Source of the DNA: Canna indica | Lineage: Eukaryota > Streptophyta > Magnoliopsida > Zingiberales > Cannaceae | Reading direction: 5' to 3' | DNA: 64,000 nucleotides | NCBI GenBank assembly: GCA_034359265.1 | Contig: CP136895.1 | Coordinates: 53,524,001 to 53,588,000, forward strand | Shown here: positions 48,601 through 59,143 of the stretch, piece after piece | Position numbering within the stretch: position 1 is the first letter of the stretch | How the letters are laid out: every line of letters begins with the position of its first letter | Notes under the pieces: model-generated | The model's input: the letters and a program-made list of their open reading frames with translations, nothing else | What the model was told of the DNA's origin: nothing | Database searches by the model: none | Made by a program: the position numbers and the translations under genes

Positions 48601-49815
48601 AATTTACAAAAGGTTGAAGAATCAATTTTTCATCAGTAATAACATTATTATTGATGTCAGTTATGGAGGATATAAAATTAACTCTTCTTCTTAAGGTAAC
48701 CACCCTATGATAGAAAGCATAATTTTGATCTCCCTCATTTATCCAATTAGTTTTTGATTTGGACCACCATTTAATGGAGATTTGTCTTTGAAGAACTATA
48801 GATTTATTATATAAAATTCTCAAAAGAGCATCTATATTAAGAGGAGCATTAGGTGAACCTTCAAAAGATTCAAGAAACTCAATGTCATAATTAGTGTCAG
48901 CCAATAGATTTTCAATAGTGCCCAAGCCATTATGGTTCCAATGAGAAAGAGTACCTCTAGTATTTTTCAATTTCAAAGAAAATAAGGAATTCAAAATACA
49001 TTAGAAAGGAGTATTACATGCATTATTTATAACATCTCTATATTCATCATATTTTAACCAAAAATTTTGGAATTTGAATAACCTATTTTTATGTTGTTTA
49101 TTTTTAGGTGACATAACAAGCAAAGGCCTGTGGTCAGAAGTTATTCTAACCAATTGTTTGACAGTAGTGTTACCAAAATAGTGAAGTCATACTGCATTAG
49201 CAAATGCTCTATCAAGCCTAACCAAAATTTTAGCAAGCCCTGACCTATTATTGGACCAAGTGAATCTATTTCCTTCAAAACCTAAGTCCATTGGACCATT
49301 ATGATGAATAAAGGACTGAAATTCCAAAATAGGTTTAGTAACAGTCAAGGGAGAACACCCACATTTATTAGATTTATCGAATATGCAATTAAAATCCGTA
49401 ATAATCAACCAGGGATAAGAATCTAAAAAAAAAATAAAGAAAGAATCCCACAGATTAGCCCGTAAGCATGGATTAGTGCTAGCATAAATATTGGAGAATA
49501 AAAAAGAATCATATTTATCAATTTGGACCACAGCATGAATTGCCTGAGAAGAACTAGAAATAAACTAAGATTTAACATAATTTGAATTCCAGTCCATAAG
49601 AATGCCACCAGAAGCAATAGCACTAGACTGTACAAAACCATTCCAATCACGACCAAATGATTTAATAAGATTTTTAGACCGGTTAACAAATAGATGAGTT
49701 TCCTAAAGAGCAATCAATTTAACATTAGAATTTTTAATTGCATCGAAAATGAAATCTCTTACGGGGCGTCTCCATGCCCCCCTCACATTCTAGTTAAGTA
49801 TATTCATTATTAATA
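45690..49815 (-). mobile_element. LINE-2, near full-length L1-type ORF2, decayed
   Basis: Minus-strand order: endonuclease from about 49806 (MNILN-stop-NVRGAWRRPVRD, then WLIITDFNCIFDKS, LVRLDRAFAN at about 49200), linker, reverse transcriptase (PIALCNSNYRILSKVI about 48240; HLMFADDIILMFK about 47750), zf-RVT region (46940-46235) and an RNase H domain (ELFATYKAI, EPDCKALVDLI, FVPRFANKAANWAA; 46143-45706). A-rich tail GGTAAAAATAAAAG lies near 45680. Many stops and frameshifts are present. ORF1 is not recognisable, so it is probably 5'-truncated. It interrupts the Harbinger-like element. Confidence 0.87.
47580..47650 (-). repeat. 30-bp in-frame tandem duplication in LINE-2 RT
   Basis: GTGGCTTTAGGAAAGAATAT plus CTCAAACTTA is present twice in direct succession, giving TKFEIFFPKATKFEIFFPKA in the protein. 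The two copies are practically identical, so this slippage or duplication is younger than the surrounding decay. Confidence 0.85.
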
Positions 49816-50181
49816 CTGGAATTGGTAGGGGCATCACAAATCATAAGAGGCTAAGAATCAGCTGGAAGAGGACATACTTGGCAGGGGCATCACACATACA
49901 TATTGACTAATTGAAAAATTAAACACTGTGGCAATTTAAAATTAAATATTAAGCCACTAATCCTAATTGTAAAACACCATATCTAATTATAAAACACCAA
50001 ATCAGATAACTAAATATAAATTAAACTATAAATCTTAATAAAAATCAGTTTTCCAGTGATTGACTTCATTACTGCAATGTAAATAAATTTTAAAGAAAAA
50101 CTTAAGTAATGCAGAATAAAAGAGTTTCGGTAAGAAGAATGGTGAAAGTTTGAAAGATGGAGAAAATAACAAAAAAGGGTT

Positions 50182-50793
50182 TCACATCAAGCGTGCCCTC
50201 GTCGCCTCCCCTTCCTCTCCTCCACCCATCAATCTCTCCACTTCCTCTGACACCTCTTCCCTCCCCAGAACCACCTTGTCCTCCTCCACCTTAAACCACT
50301 CCGTCAACTTTTGCACGTCGAGCTCACATAGATCACCAACCTCGATTGCTGTGAGTTGAGTCAGCGCAAGCAATCTTCCTCGTCGACGGCAGTCGTATTT
50401 CCCCGCGACGCCAAGTCCGGCCCCCTGGTTGCTGAGTGCGACCAGTCTGATCATCCACACCTTCTTCCCTATTGCCTTCGCTAAGCTCTCGGTGTATCTG
50501 ACGTCCAACTCGTCGACAAGCCGAGGAGCGCAAAGGGCTCCGTTAAGGAAGGGACGAGGCTCGTGGCTCTTGTGTCGGAAGAGGTTCTCAATGGCTAACA
50601 GAGACAAGTAGCTATAGCTGTTGAAGACGAAGCCGACGAAGCGGGGGATGTTGAACTCAGGGGTAATTTCGTCAATTGCAGCACCTGTCCTTCGCCAGAT
50701 TTTGGTGTACCAAGAAATTTCTCGGTACACCAAAACGGGCTGAAATCCTATCCTGAACAAGGAAAAAATCCTGTCCCAAAGCTTTTTTTGCAA
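50182..50793 (-). pseudogene. Captured UDP-glycosyltransferase-like fragment (203-codon open frame)
   Basis: A continuous ORF. The first roughly 45 residues derive from transposon sequence near the right terminus. It then reads EFNIPRF, GFVFNSYSYL (family form: VNSF.ELE), AIENLFRHKSHEPRPFL, KVWMIRLVALSNQ (family form: W.IGPV.L.N), and near the C-terminus VVLGREEVSEEVERLMGGGE and EGEATRARL (family form: V.RE.V..AV..LM.GEEGE..R.RA). These are features of plant family-1 UGTs that transfer sugars to small molecules. The PSPG box with HCGWNS, which binds the UDP-sugar, is absent, and the middle is too short by some 150 residues. It cannot be an active UGT. It may be expressed as a chimeric transcript. 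The assignment rests on pattern recognition only. Confidence 0.6.
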
Positions 50794-50862
50794 ACCAAAC
50801 GGGGGATACGAGCCGGTGTCCTGTCTAGTCCTCCATTTTTTAGCAAACCAAATGGGCCCTAA

Positions 50863-51189
50863 GAATCAAAATCTAACTTTTGAGGTTTAGTAAAAATTTT
50901 GGAAAATCGAAAATTTTATAATCTCCCAGGTCAAATATGAATAGGTTAGAGGCTTCCAAAAATTCTTTGAAAATATGTCATTAACTAGTTTTTACCTAAG
51001 GAACAATTACCAAAAATTTTGGTGCCAAGAAAATGTCTAGGTCATATAACCCTCCAAGGAGCTTCCTAGGCTTAGTGAATTTTAAGGCCGTTTTTTGATT
51101 TTTCTGGTTTTCTTGTTTTGGGATTCGGGTTTTGGCTTTTGGATTCTTATACATCAAATAGAGAATTTACAACACATGCTAGACACCCT
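50863..51189. other. No gene recognised
   Basis: AT-rich sequence between the Harbinger-like element and an LTR remnant. No coding or transposon hallmark seen. Confidence 0.5.
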
Positions 51190-52665
51190 TGAAGGCGAAA
51201 TGGCGACACTATAGGGGGGGTGAATAGTGTGTTTATTAATTCAATTAGCCTAAATCCTAATTTTAATCATTTTCTTAGATTAGTTAGACAATTTGCAATT
51301 TAACGATTGGATGCGGAAATGATAAATGATTAAGCAATCGAAGCAATCAATCAATCAATGCAAACACAATAATTTATAGTGGTTCGGCCCCAATGCCTAC
51401 TCCATTACCTAAGCACCTCGCTTAAGATTTCCAAACTAGTTTTACTAGATTTATTTATGTTTCCCTTACACATAGGACTTTTCACCGAAGAGACACACTC
51501 TCGACCTAAGGCACTTCTACACCCGGAAGTCACCGTCTTCTTATCGAGAGTCCTCTTCCACCTCAACCCTAAGGGATAATTAAACTAATCCTAGTAAACA
51601 CTAAGTTTACACAAGTGGTTTTACTCCTTCTACACCAAGGATACCACTTCACCCAATTCAAGACCTAACAACCTAGGTCTTCTTACACGCTTAAATCAAA
51701 AATAGTTTAAAGAACAGTTAAAATTACAAGGGAAAATAGCTTGAAGTAAAACAATATTATCTACTCTTTTCCAAGCCTTTGGAACCTCCAACTCACCGAG
51801 TGGTGGAGCTCGAGTCAATTTTCGAGTTGAGGCAGCAGAGCTTGCGCTTGAAGAATTTGGCGGAAGAACAAAGCGCAATCACTAATCTTTTGGAAGGCTT
51901 AATTCTTCCTCTTAATGGCTCAATAAACTCTGTAAGAATGAAGGAAGAAAGTTAAATGAAGTATATGAAGGTGTATTTATACCATCGTGAAGAAACGGCT
52001 GCTCAACGGATAGAAAACTATTCGTTGCAGACCGCCGGTCGAATGGTCAGTCAACCGACTGGTCGACCGGTCTTTCAACCGCTTCTCTTTTCTCTATGGT
52101 CGGTCGACCGACGGGTCGACCACCCAGACGCATATTTCACGATCCGACATCCGGTCAACCCGTCGGTCGACCATCGCGATCTCGCGTCTTTAGCAAACGC
52201 AGGTCGGTCGACCGACTGGTTGACCGCCAGGCTTACTGCCTATTTCAGGCCTCTGTCGGTCGACCGATAAGGCTACTGCCAGATACCTTACCCTATTCGG
52301 TCGACCACCCGATCGACCGAATATAGGTTGAGATTTCTTTTTCAGTCGATTTTCTTCCGCGCTTTGTTTCCGGGTTTCGACTTTTAACGAGCATCAACAT
52401 GGAGAGCTTTTATGTGATCTTTGAGCCCGTCCAATGCGACTTTGGTGCACTCGTCGATCTTCGAGATACTTTCGCGACGAACTCGAGCGCGATGATCAAT
52501 GTCCTTCCGATTTTTTATTTCTTCGATTTTTCCGATCGATGACATTGAACGCTACTGATATGGAACCTGAAATATATTCTCAATGAAATCATTAGTCCCA
52601 TGTTTGTTATCATCAAAACCATCAAAACCGAGATTAAGGCTAAGGTTGAAAACCTAAAGCCAACA
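51190..52665 (+). mobile_element. Probable solo or truncated LTR
   Basis: Begins TGAAGGCGAAATGG, followed by ATAGGGGGGGTGAATAG and TATAGTGGTTCGGCCCC, and ends GTTATCATCAAAACC then AAAGCCAACA. This order is typical of a widespread plant copia-type LTR. No primer-binding site or coding domain follows. 52020-52330 is dense in GGTCGACC palindromes. The right end is complicated by a local duplication. Confidence 0.5.
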
Positions 52666-52880
52666 ACCCTAAACCTAAACTCTATCTTCCCAACGAAATC
52701 CAAGCATAGACAACCGTCCTTGTCGATTTCTTCGATTTCATTGATTTTTCCGACCAGGGACGACGCACGCAAACTGATATGAAACCTAAAAATATTTCTT
52801 CATGAATATAATAATTCCATATTTGTTATCATCAAAACCAAGATTAAGACCAAGGTTGAAAATCTTAGGCCAACAATGAC
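52515..52880 (+). repeat. Direct repeat at the end of the LTR remnant
   Basis: TTTCTTCGATTT to GCCAACA occurs twice (about 52515-52665 and 52725-52876), sharing TTTTTCCGA, TGATATG(G/A)AACCT and TTTGTTATCATCAAAACC. Either the LTR end was duplicated in tandem, or two copies of the family lie end to end. Confidence 0.75.
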
Positions 52881-54420
52881 GATGATAACGAAGTTGAGGA
52901 AGAACAAAATGATGAAGAAGAAGGATAAGAAGAAGACAAAGAAGAACAAGAAGAGTATTACTCGGATGACGATAATGTCAATGAGGAATAATTGTAAATA
53001 AATAGTATATCTTCAATTATCTATTTATTTTTAATTCTAACACTACTATACATATAATCTAATTATATGTTTATTCAGCAGCTAAGGGTCGAGGAGCGTA
53101 CGTTCGCAGGACCCCTGGACGATTACCACCCATAGCCCAGCCACCACCTCCTCTACTGATGTCACCCTAGTCGCCCCGCCTCTAGTCACCGTCCCTTCGC
53201 CGACCGCCACTATCCCTTCACCTCCACCCACCATCCCCCGCCTCTAGCCACCGTCCGTTCGCCTCCACCAACCATACCCCTGCCTCTAGCCACCATACCT
53301 TCACCTCCACCCACTATCCCTCCAGCCACCATCCTCTCACCTTTGGTTGTCACTCCAGTTGTCGTTCTTGGTCCATCGACATCGATGCCATCGACATCGC
53401 GACGTAGGTCACGGGAGCCTAACAGAATTCTCCCTTCGCCAAGCGAGGGGTAGCCGCACAAACTTATTAGTGTGTGTGACAAGAGGTATGTAATATATTA
53501 TTTTATTAATTATTATTTATATATAATTCAATATATTATATTTATATAATTATAATTTATTTTATGTAGGTTCGAGTATGACAACGTCTCCTGCACTATA
53601 GCTGGGACGATTTGACGTTTTATGCATGGGGGCGTGGCCTATGTGGTCTCATGTGCCCCGCACGTGCCTCGTGAGCACGTTGACATGCTCTGACAAGAGT
53701 TTGAGGTATGTATAAAATATTTTTAAATCAATTATAATTATAAATATTTGTACTAACATTATTGTTTTATTTTGCATGCTCGATATACATGGGCTGAGGA
53801 TTAGACACCCTTTGTAGAGAGCGCGTGGGAGGCGGGTACTCGTACTCGCTACAACGAGAAACTAAACCAGGTCCGGAGCACTGTGATGAGATGGCTTGGG
53901 GCCACACATATTGCGAAGGGTCGGGGACACAACCCTGAGTGGATTCCTAAACATGTGTGGAACAAGCTCGTTGAGTGATAGCATAAGAGGAGTGGCAGGA
54001 AGTCTCCCGGACTACGTCTAGAAACTATATGTCCAGGATGGAGGGCTTGGGGGCGTGCCATACAGGTGGCTCCGTCTCTTTTGTGGTGCACGAGCGTCGT
54101 ATGGTAAGTATTACTTTAATTTTAATTAAAGTATATATTGAGATTGTACTAATGTATTTGTTTTCTAATTTTAAACGCAAGTCAAGGATGATGGCGTCGT
54201 CCACCGCCCCTCGCCGATGGAGGTATTCGAGTGCACTCACTGTTCGTGACATAGGGCGGAAGAGTATGCCGACAGGAGGGCCGCGATCATTGTGGTAACT
54301 ATACTTAATTAGTTTGCGCAATTTCTATTGATAATTTATATATGTAGTTTAAACAATTATGAAATTAAAAAAAAAACTAGTGTAGGAGACACACACGAGG
54401 ATGGTCACCCAGTGCGGAGG
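52877..54420 (+). mobile_element. CACTA remnant (CACTA-3): transposase tail and second gene
   Basis: Begins inside the acidic tail of a tnp2-type transposase (EEEQNDEEEG, EEQEEYYSDDD, ending at TAA 52989), like the CACTA-2 tail. The second gene follows with recognisable exons: about 53080-53485 (with a Pro-coding minisatellite at 53170-53340), 53572-53705 (HGGVAYVVSCAP-like), 53779-54102 (ARYTWAED-like; HTGGSVSFVVHERRM), 54182-54297 (DDGVVHRPSPMEVFE) and the first codons of the last exon from 54387 (ETHTRMVTQCGG). Several stops break it. It ends within that exon at a copia junction. Neither terminus is present. Confidence 0.78.
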
Positions 54421-54588
54421 TCCTCCGAGAAACCATTACTCACCAGTTCCCACAAATCTTGAGATATGATGAACGTCTGCATCATGATGCTCCAGTCTTC
54501 GAACTCTATCCCATCAAACCTCAGAACTGAAGGATTTACTTGATTCACCGCTGCAGCCATCCGGAAGAAGATTAGTTCTCATACCAAT
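54420..54588 (-). mobile_element. Extra copia gag start and PBS, truncated
   Basis: Nearly identical to 58695-58866: the first roughly 50 codons of the copia gag gene, the PBS and the sequence leading to the LTR. It lies beyond the 3' LTR of the copia element, as if a second copy shared that LTR. It is cut at 54420 in the middle of gag, where it meets the CACTA-3 exon. Confidence 0.9.
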
Positions 54589-54847
54589 TGTAGGCCCAGA
54601 ACACAATATATAAACAAGAGAAAGAAGAAATCAAGAAGACAAGCTTGTGTAAAGAATCAGAAGTAGTAATTCTTCTATCAACAAAGATTACAAAGTTACA
54701 CCTTTTGTACAAGAGTCAAGACACTTCTTGACTTAGCAGAAAGCATTTGAACTAAACTGAAAAGAACAGAAAATACAACAGAATAAGCATACTCCACTTC
54801 CAGAACCACATGCGAGCTGATGAAGATATGAGTCACAGGATTTAACA
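54589..54847 (-). repeat. Copia LTR, left (259 bp)
   Basis: Starts TGTAGGCCCAGAACACAATA and ends GGATTTAACA on the plus strand. Same length as 58867-59125, with about ten differences. A polypurine tract AAGAGGGGAG (minus strand, 54848-54857) adjoins it on the internal side. Confidence 0.93.
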
Positions 54848-54864
54848 CTCCCCTCTTGACTCAT

Positions 54865-57800
54865 ATTTTCATAACACCTAATTTGAATCTGAAATTTTGA
54901 AAAGTATCAATGCTCAAAGGCTTCGTAAAAATATCAGCAATTTTTACTTCTACAAAAATTTAACTCAACCTTCTTTTCTGCAACCAGCTCTCATATGAAA
55001 TGAAGTCTAGTATCAATATGTCTAGACTTCGAATGAAAAACAACATTTCCTGTCATTGCCAAAGCAGATTGATTGTCACAAAGTATCTCTGTAGGTCCTT
55101 CACACTTTAGATTAAGATCTTCCATAATTCTTCTCAGCCATATGGCTTGGCACACGACTGTAGTCAGGGCAACATACTCAGCCTCTGCAGTAGAGGAGGC
55201 TATTGATGCTTGTTTTTTAGAACCCCAACTGATAGAACCAGTTCCACAGTTGAACACAAAGCCAGATGTGCTCCTTCGATCATCCACGGACCCAGCCTAG
55301 TTGGAATCAGAATACCGGAAGAGATCAAATGATATATTTCTATGATATATCAAACCATAGTCTAAAGTGCCTTTTATATACCTTAGAACCCTTTTGGCAG
55401 TCGTCAAATGCTGAGTTCTAGGCGTATGCATAAATCTGGAAAGCAAATTTGCAGAGAAAACAATGTCGGGTCTTGTATGAGTTAAGTACATGAGGCATCC
55501 AACAATCTTCCTTTAATAACCAGCACCAATTATTTCTCCTTCATTCAAACCCACTTTGACTCCAACATTCATTGGTGTAAGAACTGCTTTACACTCATCC
55601 ATTCCGAACCTATGAAGGAGATCTTTAGCCTATTTGAGCTGAGATAAACTCACCCAATTTTCATGCTGAGAAATTTCCAAACCGAGGAAGTATCTCAAAC
55701 TTCCTAAATCAGTCATCTCAAAGTTCTTAAATAACTTTTCTTTGAAGTCAGCTATCACCCTTTGATTGTCTTCTGCTAGGATTAAGTCATCAACATAAAG
55801 GCATATTATCAAGTTGTACTTATCATCATGCTTAACATATAGAGTATGATCATGAATGTTGTGTTTTAATCCACATGAAATAAAATAACTATCAATCTTG
55901 GAGTACCAAGCTCTCGGAGCCTGTTTTAGGCCATACAAGGCCTTCTTGAGCAGATATACCTTCCCTTCCTCCTTCACGAAACCGTCAGGCTGCTGAACAT
56001 AGACCTCTTTCACTTAATTTCCCATTAAGGAAAGCACATTTTACATCTAACTTAGACATTGACCACTGTTTGTAAGTAGCATAAGCCATCACTGTTCTAA
56101 TTGTGTCAATTCTAGCTACTGGAGCAAAAGTCTCCAAGTAGTCAATTCCTTCCTGCTGCATAAAACCCCTAGCCACAAGACAAGCCTTGTATTTAGTGAT
56201 ATCACCTTCGGCATTGTACTTAATTTTATAAATCCATTTCAAACCCACAACAATTTTATCACTTGGAAGATCAACCAACTTCCAAGTATCATGCTTCTCA
56301 ATAGAGTTTAACTCTTCTTTCGAGGCCAATCTCCATTTAGGATTATTGACTGCCTCCTGAAAGTTTAAATGTTCATTAATTTGAGCAGTATTGCAGACCT
56401 GAGTTTGTGCATAAATTTCCTGCAAACTTCTCATTCTTCGAGGTGGAGTTTCTTCATCAGAACTTGCAATACTTGGATCTTCTTCGTCTTCAATATTAGC
56501 ATTTTCAATACTATTTTCAAACAAAGCTTCATCAGTTACAATATCATTGTTAGTACTTTCATTAGCAGAGAGTGTTGCTTCTTCTTCATTTGGTACAGAC
56601 ATCTGAACTTTATCAGCGGTACTTGTCTTTGTTTCCCAGTCCCATGACCTGTCTTCAAAAATCTTCACATCTATACTAACAACAAGCTTCATTGTAGTAG
56701 GATTAAACAAGCGATAAGCTTTAGATTCCTGGCTATATCCAACAAGAATGCAGCACTCTGAGTTGTCATCTAATTTCTTTCTCAATTGACTAGGAACCAA
56801 AGTGTAAGCTATGCTGCCGAAAACCTTAAGATGAGCAACCTTAGGTTTGCGTCTGTACACAGGTTCATAAGGTGTTTGATCTCCAACAACAGTAAATAAC
56901 ATCTATTCAACAAATAGACAGTGGTTTGAGCAGCTTCTACCCACAAGAATTTTGGCAAATGTTTATCCTTTACCATGCACTTTATCATTTCTACAATACA
57001 CCTATTTCTTCTCTCTGCCACACCATTTTGCTGTGGTGTGTAGGCAGTAGTTAATTGCCATTTAATTTCATTAGTATTGTAGAAATCTTCAAATGAATTT
57101 GAAGTAAACTCTCCTCCCCTATCAGTTCATAAACACTTGATTTCTTTGCCCAACTCTTTTTCACATCTGAATTTGAACTCTTTGAATTTATCAAAAGCTT
57201 CATTTTTGGACTTAATGAACGATATCCATGCATATCTACTAAAGTCGTCAATGAATAAGATAAAGTAGCGATTACCACTGTAAGAAGATTCTTGAAAAGG
57301 CCCACAGAGATCCGAATGTATCCGCTCCAAAGGTTCTTTGGCTCGAAAATCAGCTTTCTTTGGGAAGGCAGTTATGCTCATCTTCCCAAGAACACAACTT
57401 TCACAAGTGTAACCCTGATTTCCTTCAACCTGGTCTAAACCAATCACCATAGAAAGATCTTTTAGTTTCTTTATATAGTCAAAATTAACATGACCATATA
57501 TGCAGTGCCAAAGTCTATTAACATTACACATCTCAGCTTTAACGGCGCACTTCACCTCGTGAGGATTAAAAGAAAAAAGGTTGTTTTCAGCAACTCTAAC
57601 TATGATTAATTCAGAGTTTCTTGTGTTATCAGTATAGACAACACATGTAGTAGCTTCATCATTTAACCAACACTCAGAAGACTCGAATCCAAATCCGAAA
57701 AAAAAGAACATTTTTGATAGTCTTCTTTTCATGTTCATCAACACATATGTCTCCTCGCCCCAAAGCTTTCTGAATGTTGCCGTCACCGAATTTCACATTG

Positions 57801-58838
57801 GCAGTATACGATCCGTCAAGCCTTATGAACCAGACTTCTTTAGTAGTCATGTGGTTACTACAACCACTATCAATATACCAGTTTAGGGTCTTATTTTCAT
57901 GAACGCTTGCCATTAAAATGACCTCATCTTCCTTCTTTTCTTTAGCTAGGTTCGCTTGATTAACATGCTTTGCTTTTAGACGGCAAAATTTCTCATTGTG
58001 GCCATATTTTTTGCAATAAAAACACTTAATTTTCCTACGATATCTAGGTTTATAGTTAGTAGAATCATGAGACTAACCTTTTTGATCCTTCTGTTCATTC
58101 TGATCATCATCATCAGAAGAGTCTTCCACAGGAGCTTTTCCTCTGGAACTTGAATCAGTCTTGGAGTAATACTGCTTTTGCTTTCTCTTGTCATCCCTAT
58201 GACTGGTCTTGAGAGCTTGTACGTTCAAGCCTCTTCTCTTCATGTTGTTTCATTCTCTCAAAATGGGATAGGAGAGAACCCAACAATTCATCCGAGGTCA
58301 TCTCTTCAATGTTGTTTCCTTCCTCAATGGCAACAACGACATGATCGGATTTCTCTGGCATACTCTTGAGAATTTTCTCTACTATGCGAAGTTCAGTAAC
58401 CTCCTCTCCGTATCTGCGCATCTGATTAGCCTTTTCTATTACCTGAGCATAGTGTGCATTGATGTCTTCATCCTCACACATGAAAAGGCTCTCGAATTGA
58501 CGACACTCAGTCTGACGCTTCACCTTTTTCACCTTTGTAGTGCCTTGGAAAGTATTCTTTAGAATCAGCCATGCATCATGAGATGTTTCGGCTGATGAGA
58601 TTCTCTTGAACACTTTAGAATCGACGGCTTGCTGAATATGACTGAGAGCCTTCGCATCTCTCTTTCTTGTTTCTCGCAAAGCACCAGCGATCAAGTTTTC
58701 CTCCGAGAAACCATTACTCACCAGTTCCCACAAATCTTGAGATATGAAGAACGTCCACATCATGATGCTCCAGTCTTCGAACTCTATCCCATCGAACCTC
58801 AGAACTGAATGATTTACTTGATTCACCGCTGCAGCCAT
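54865..58838 (-). pseudogene. Ty1/copia gag-pol, decayed
   Basis: Minus-strand order: gag of UBN2 type (MAAAVNQVNHSVLRFDG at 58838; intact to 58197), a CCHC knuckle remnant (about 58020-57965), protease WYIDSGCSNHMT (about 57875), GAG-pre-integrase (HCIYGHVNFDYIKKL), integrase (HSDLCGPFQ, TDRGGEF, TPQQNGVAERRNR), reverse transcriptase (WKLVDLPSDK, CLVARGFMQQEGIDYLETFA, CLYVDDLILAEDN), RNase H (STAEAEYVAL, LCDNQSALAM, HSKSRHIDTR) and a C-terminal ADIFTKPL-type end. Frameshifts at about 58200, 58075, 57720, 56900 and 56010, and stops at about 57127, 55630 and 55295, show it is dead. The integrase-before-RT order defines Ty1/copia. Confidence 0.92.
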
Positions 58839-58852
58839 CAGGAAGAAGATTG

Positions 58853-58864
58853 GCTCTCATACCA
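58853..58864 (-). other. Primer-binding site of the copia element
   Basis: TGGTATGAGAGC, two bases inside the right-hand LTR on the minus strand, is one mismatch from the initiator-methionine tRNA complement TGGTATCAGAGC. The gag ATG lies only 14 bp further on. Confidence 0.8.
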
Positions 58865-58866
58865 AT

Positions 58867-59125
58867 TGTAGGCCCAGAGCACAATATAGAAATAAGAGAA
58901 AGAAGAAATCAAGAAGACAAGCTTATGTAAAGAATCAAAAGTAGTAATTCTTCTGTCAACAAAGATTACAAAGTTACACCTTTTATACAAGAGTCAAGAC
59001 ACTTCTTGACTTAGCAGAAAGCGTTTGAACTAAACTGAAAAGAACAGAACATACAACAGAATAAGCAGACTCCACTTCCAGAACCACATGCGAGCTGATG
59101 AAGATATGAGTCACAGGATTTAACA
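58867..59125 (-). repeat. Copia 5' LTR (259 bp)
   Basis: TGTAGGCCCAGAGC to GGATTTAACA on the plus strand. It ends 18 bp before the stop codon of the RLK2 pseudogene, so the element landed in that gene's 3' UTR. Confidence 0.93.
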
Positions 59126-59143
59126 TACACCAAGCACCTGATC

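Larger units (their letters stand above)
45358..50859 (-). mobile_element. PIF/Harbinger-like non-autonomous element carrying a gene fragment
   Basis: The left end GGACTAATTTGGTTCGC and the right end, read inward on the minus strand, GGGCCCATTTGGTTTGC, share 12 of 17 bases and lie between TAA trinucleotides (45355-45357 and 50860-50862), the target duplication usual for this superfamily. Both ends continue with a GACAGGACACC-like or CACAGGACACC motif. There is no DDE transposase or Myb-like gene inside. The content is a UGT-like ORF (50182-50793) and, inserted later, LINE-2. This fits a Pack-type element that copied host gene sequence. The orientation given is that of the captured ORF. Confidence 0.6.
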
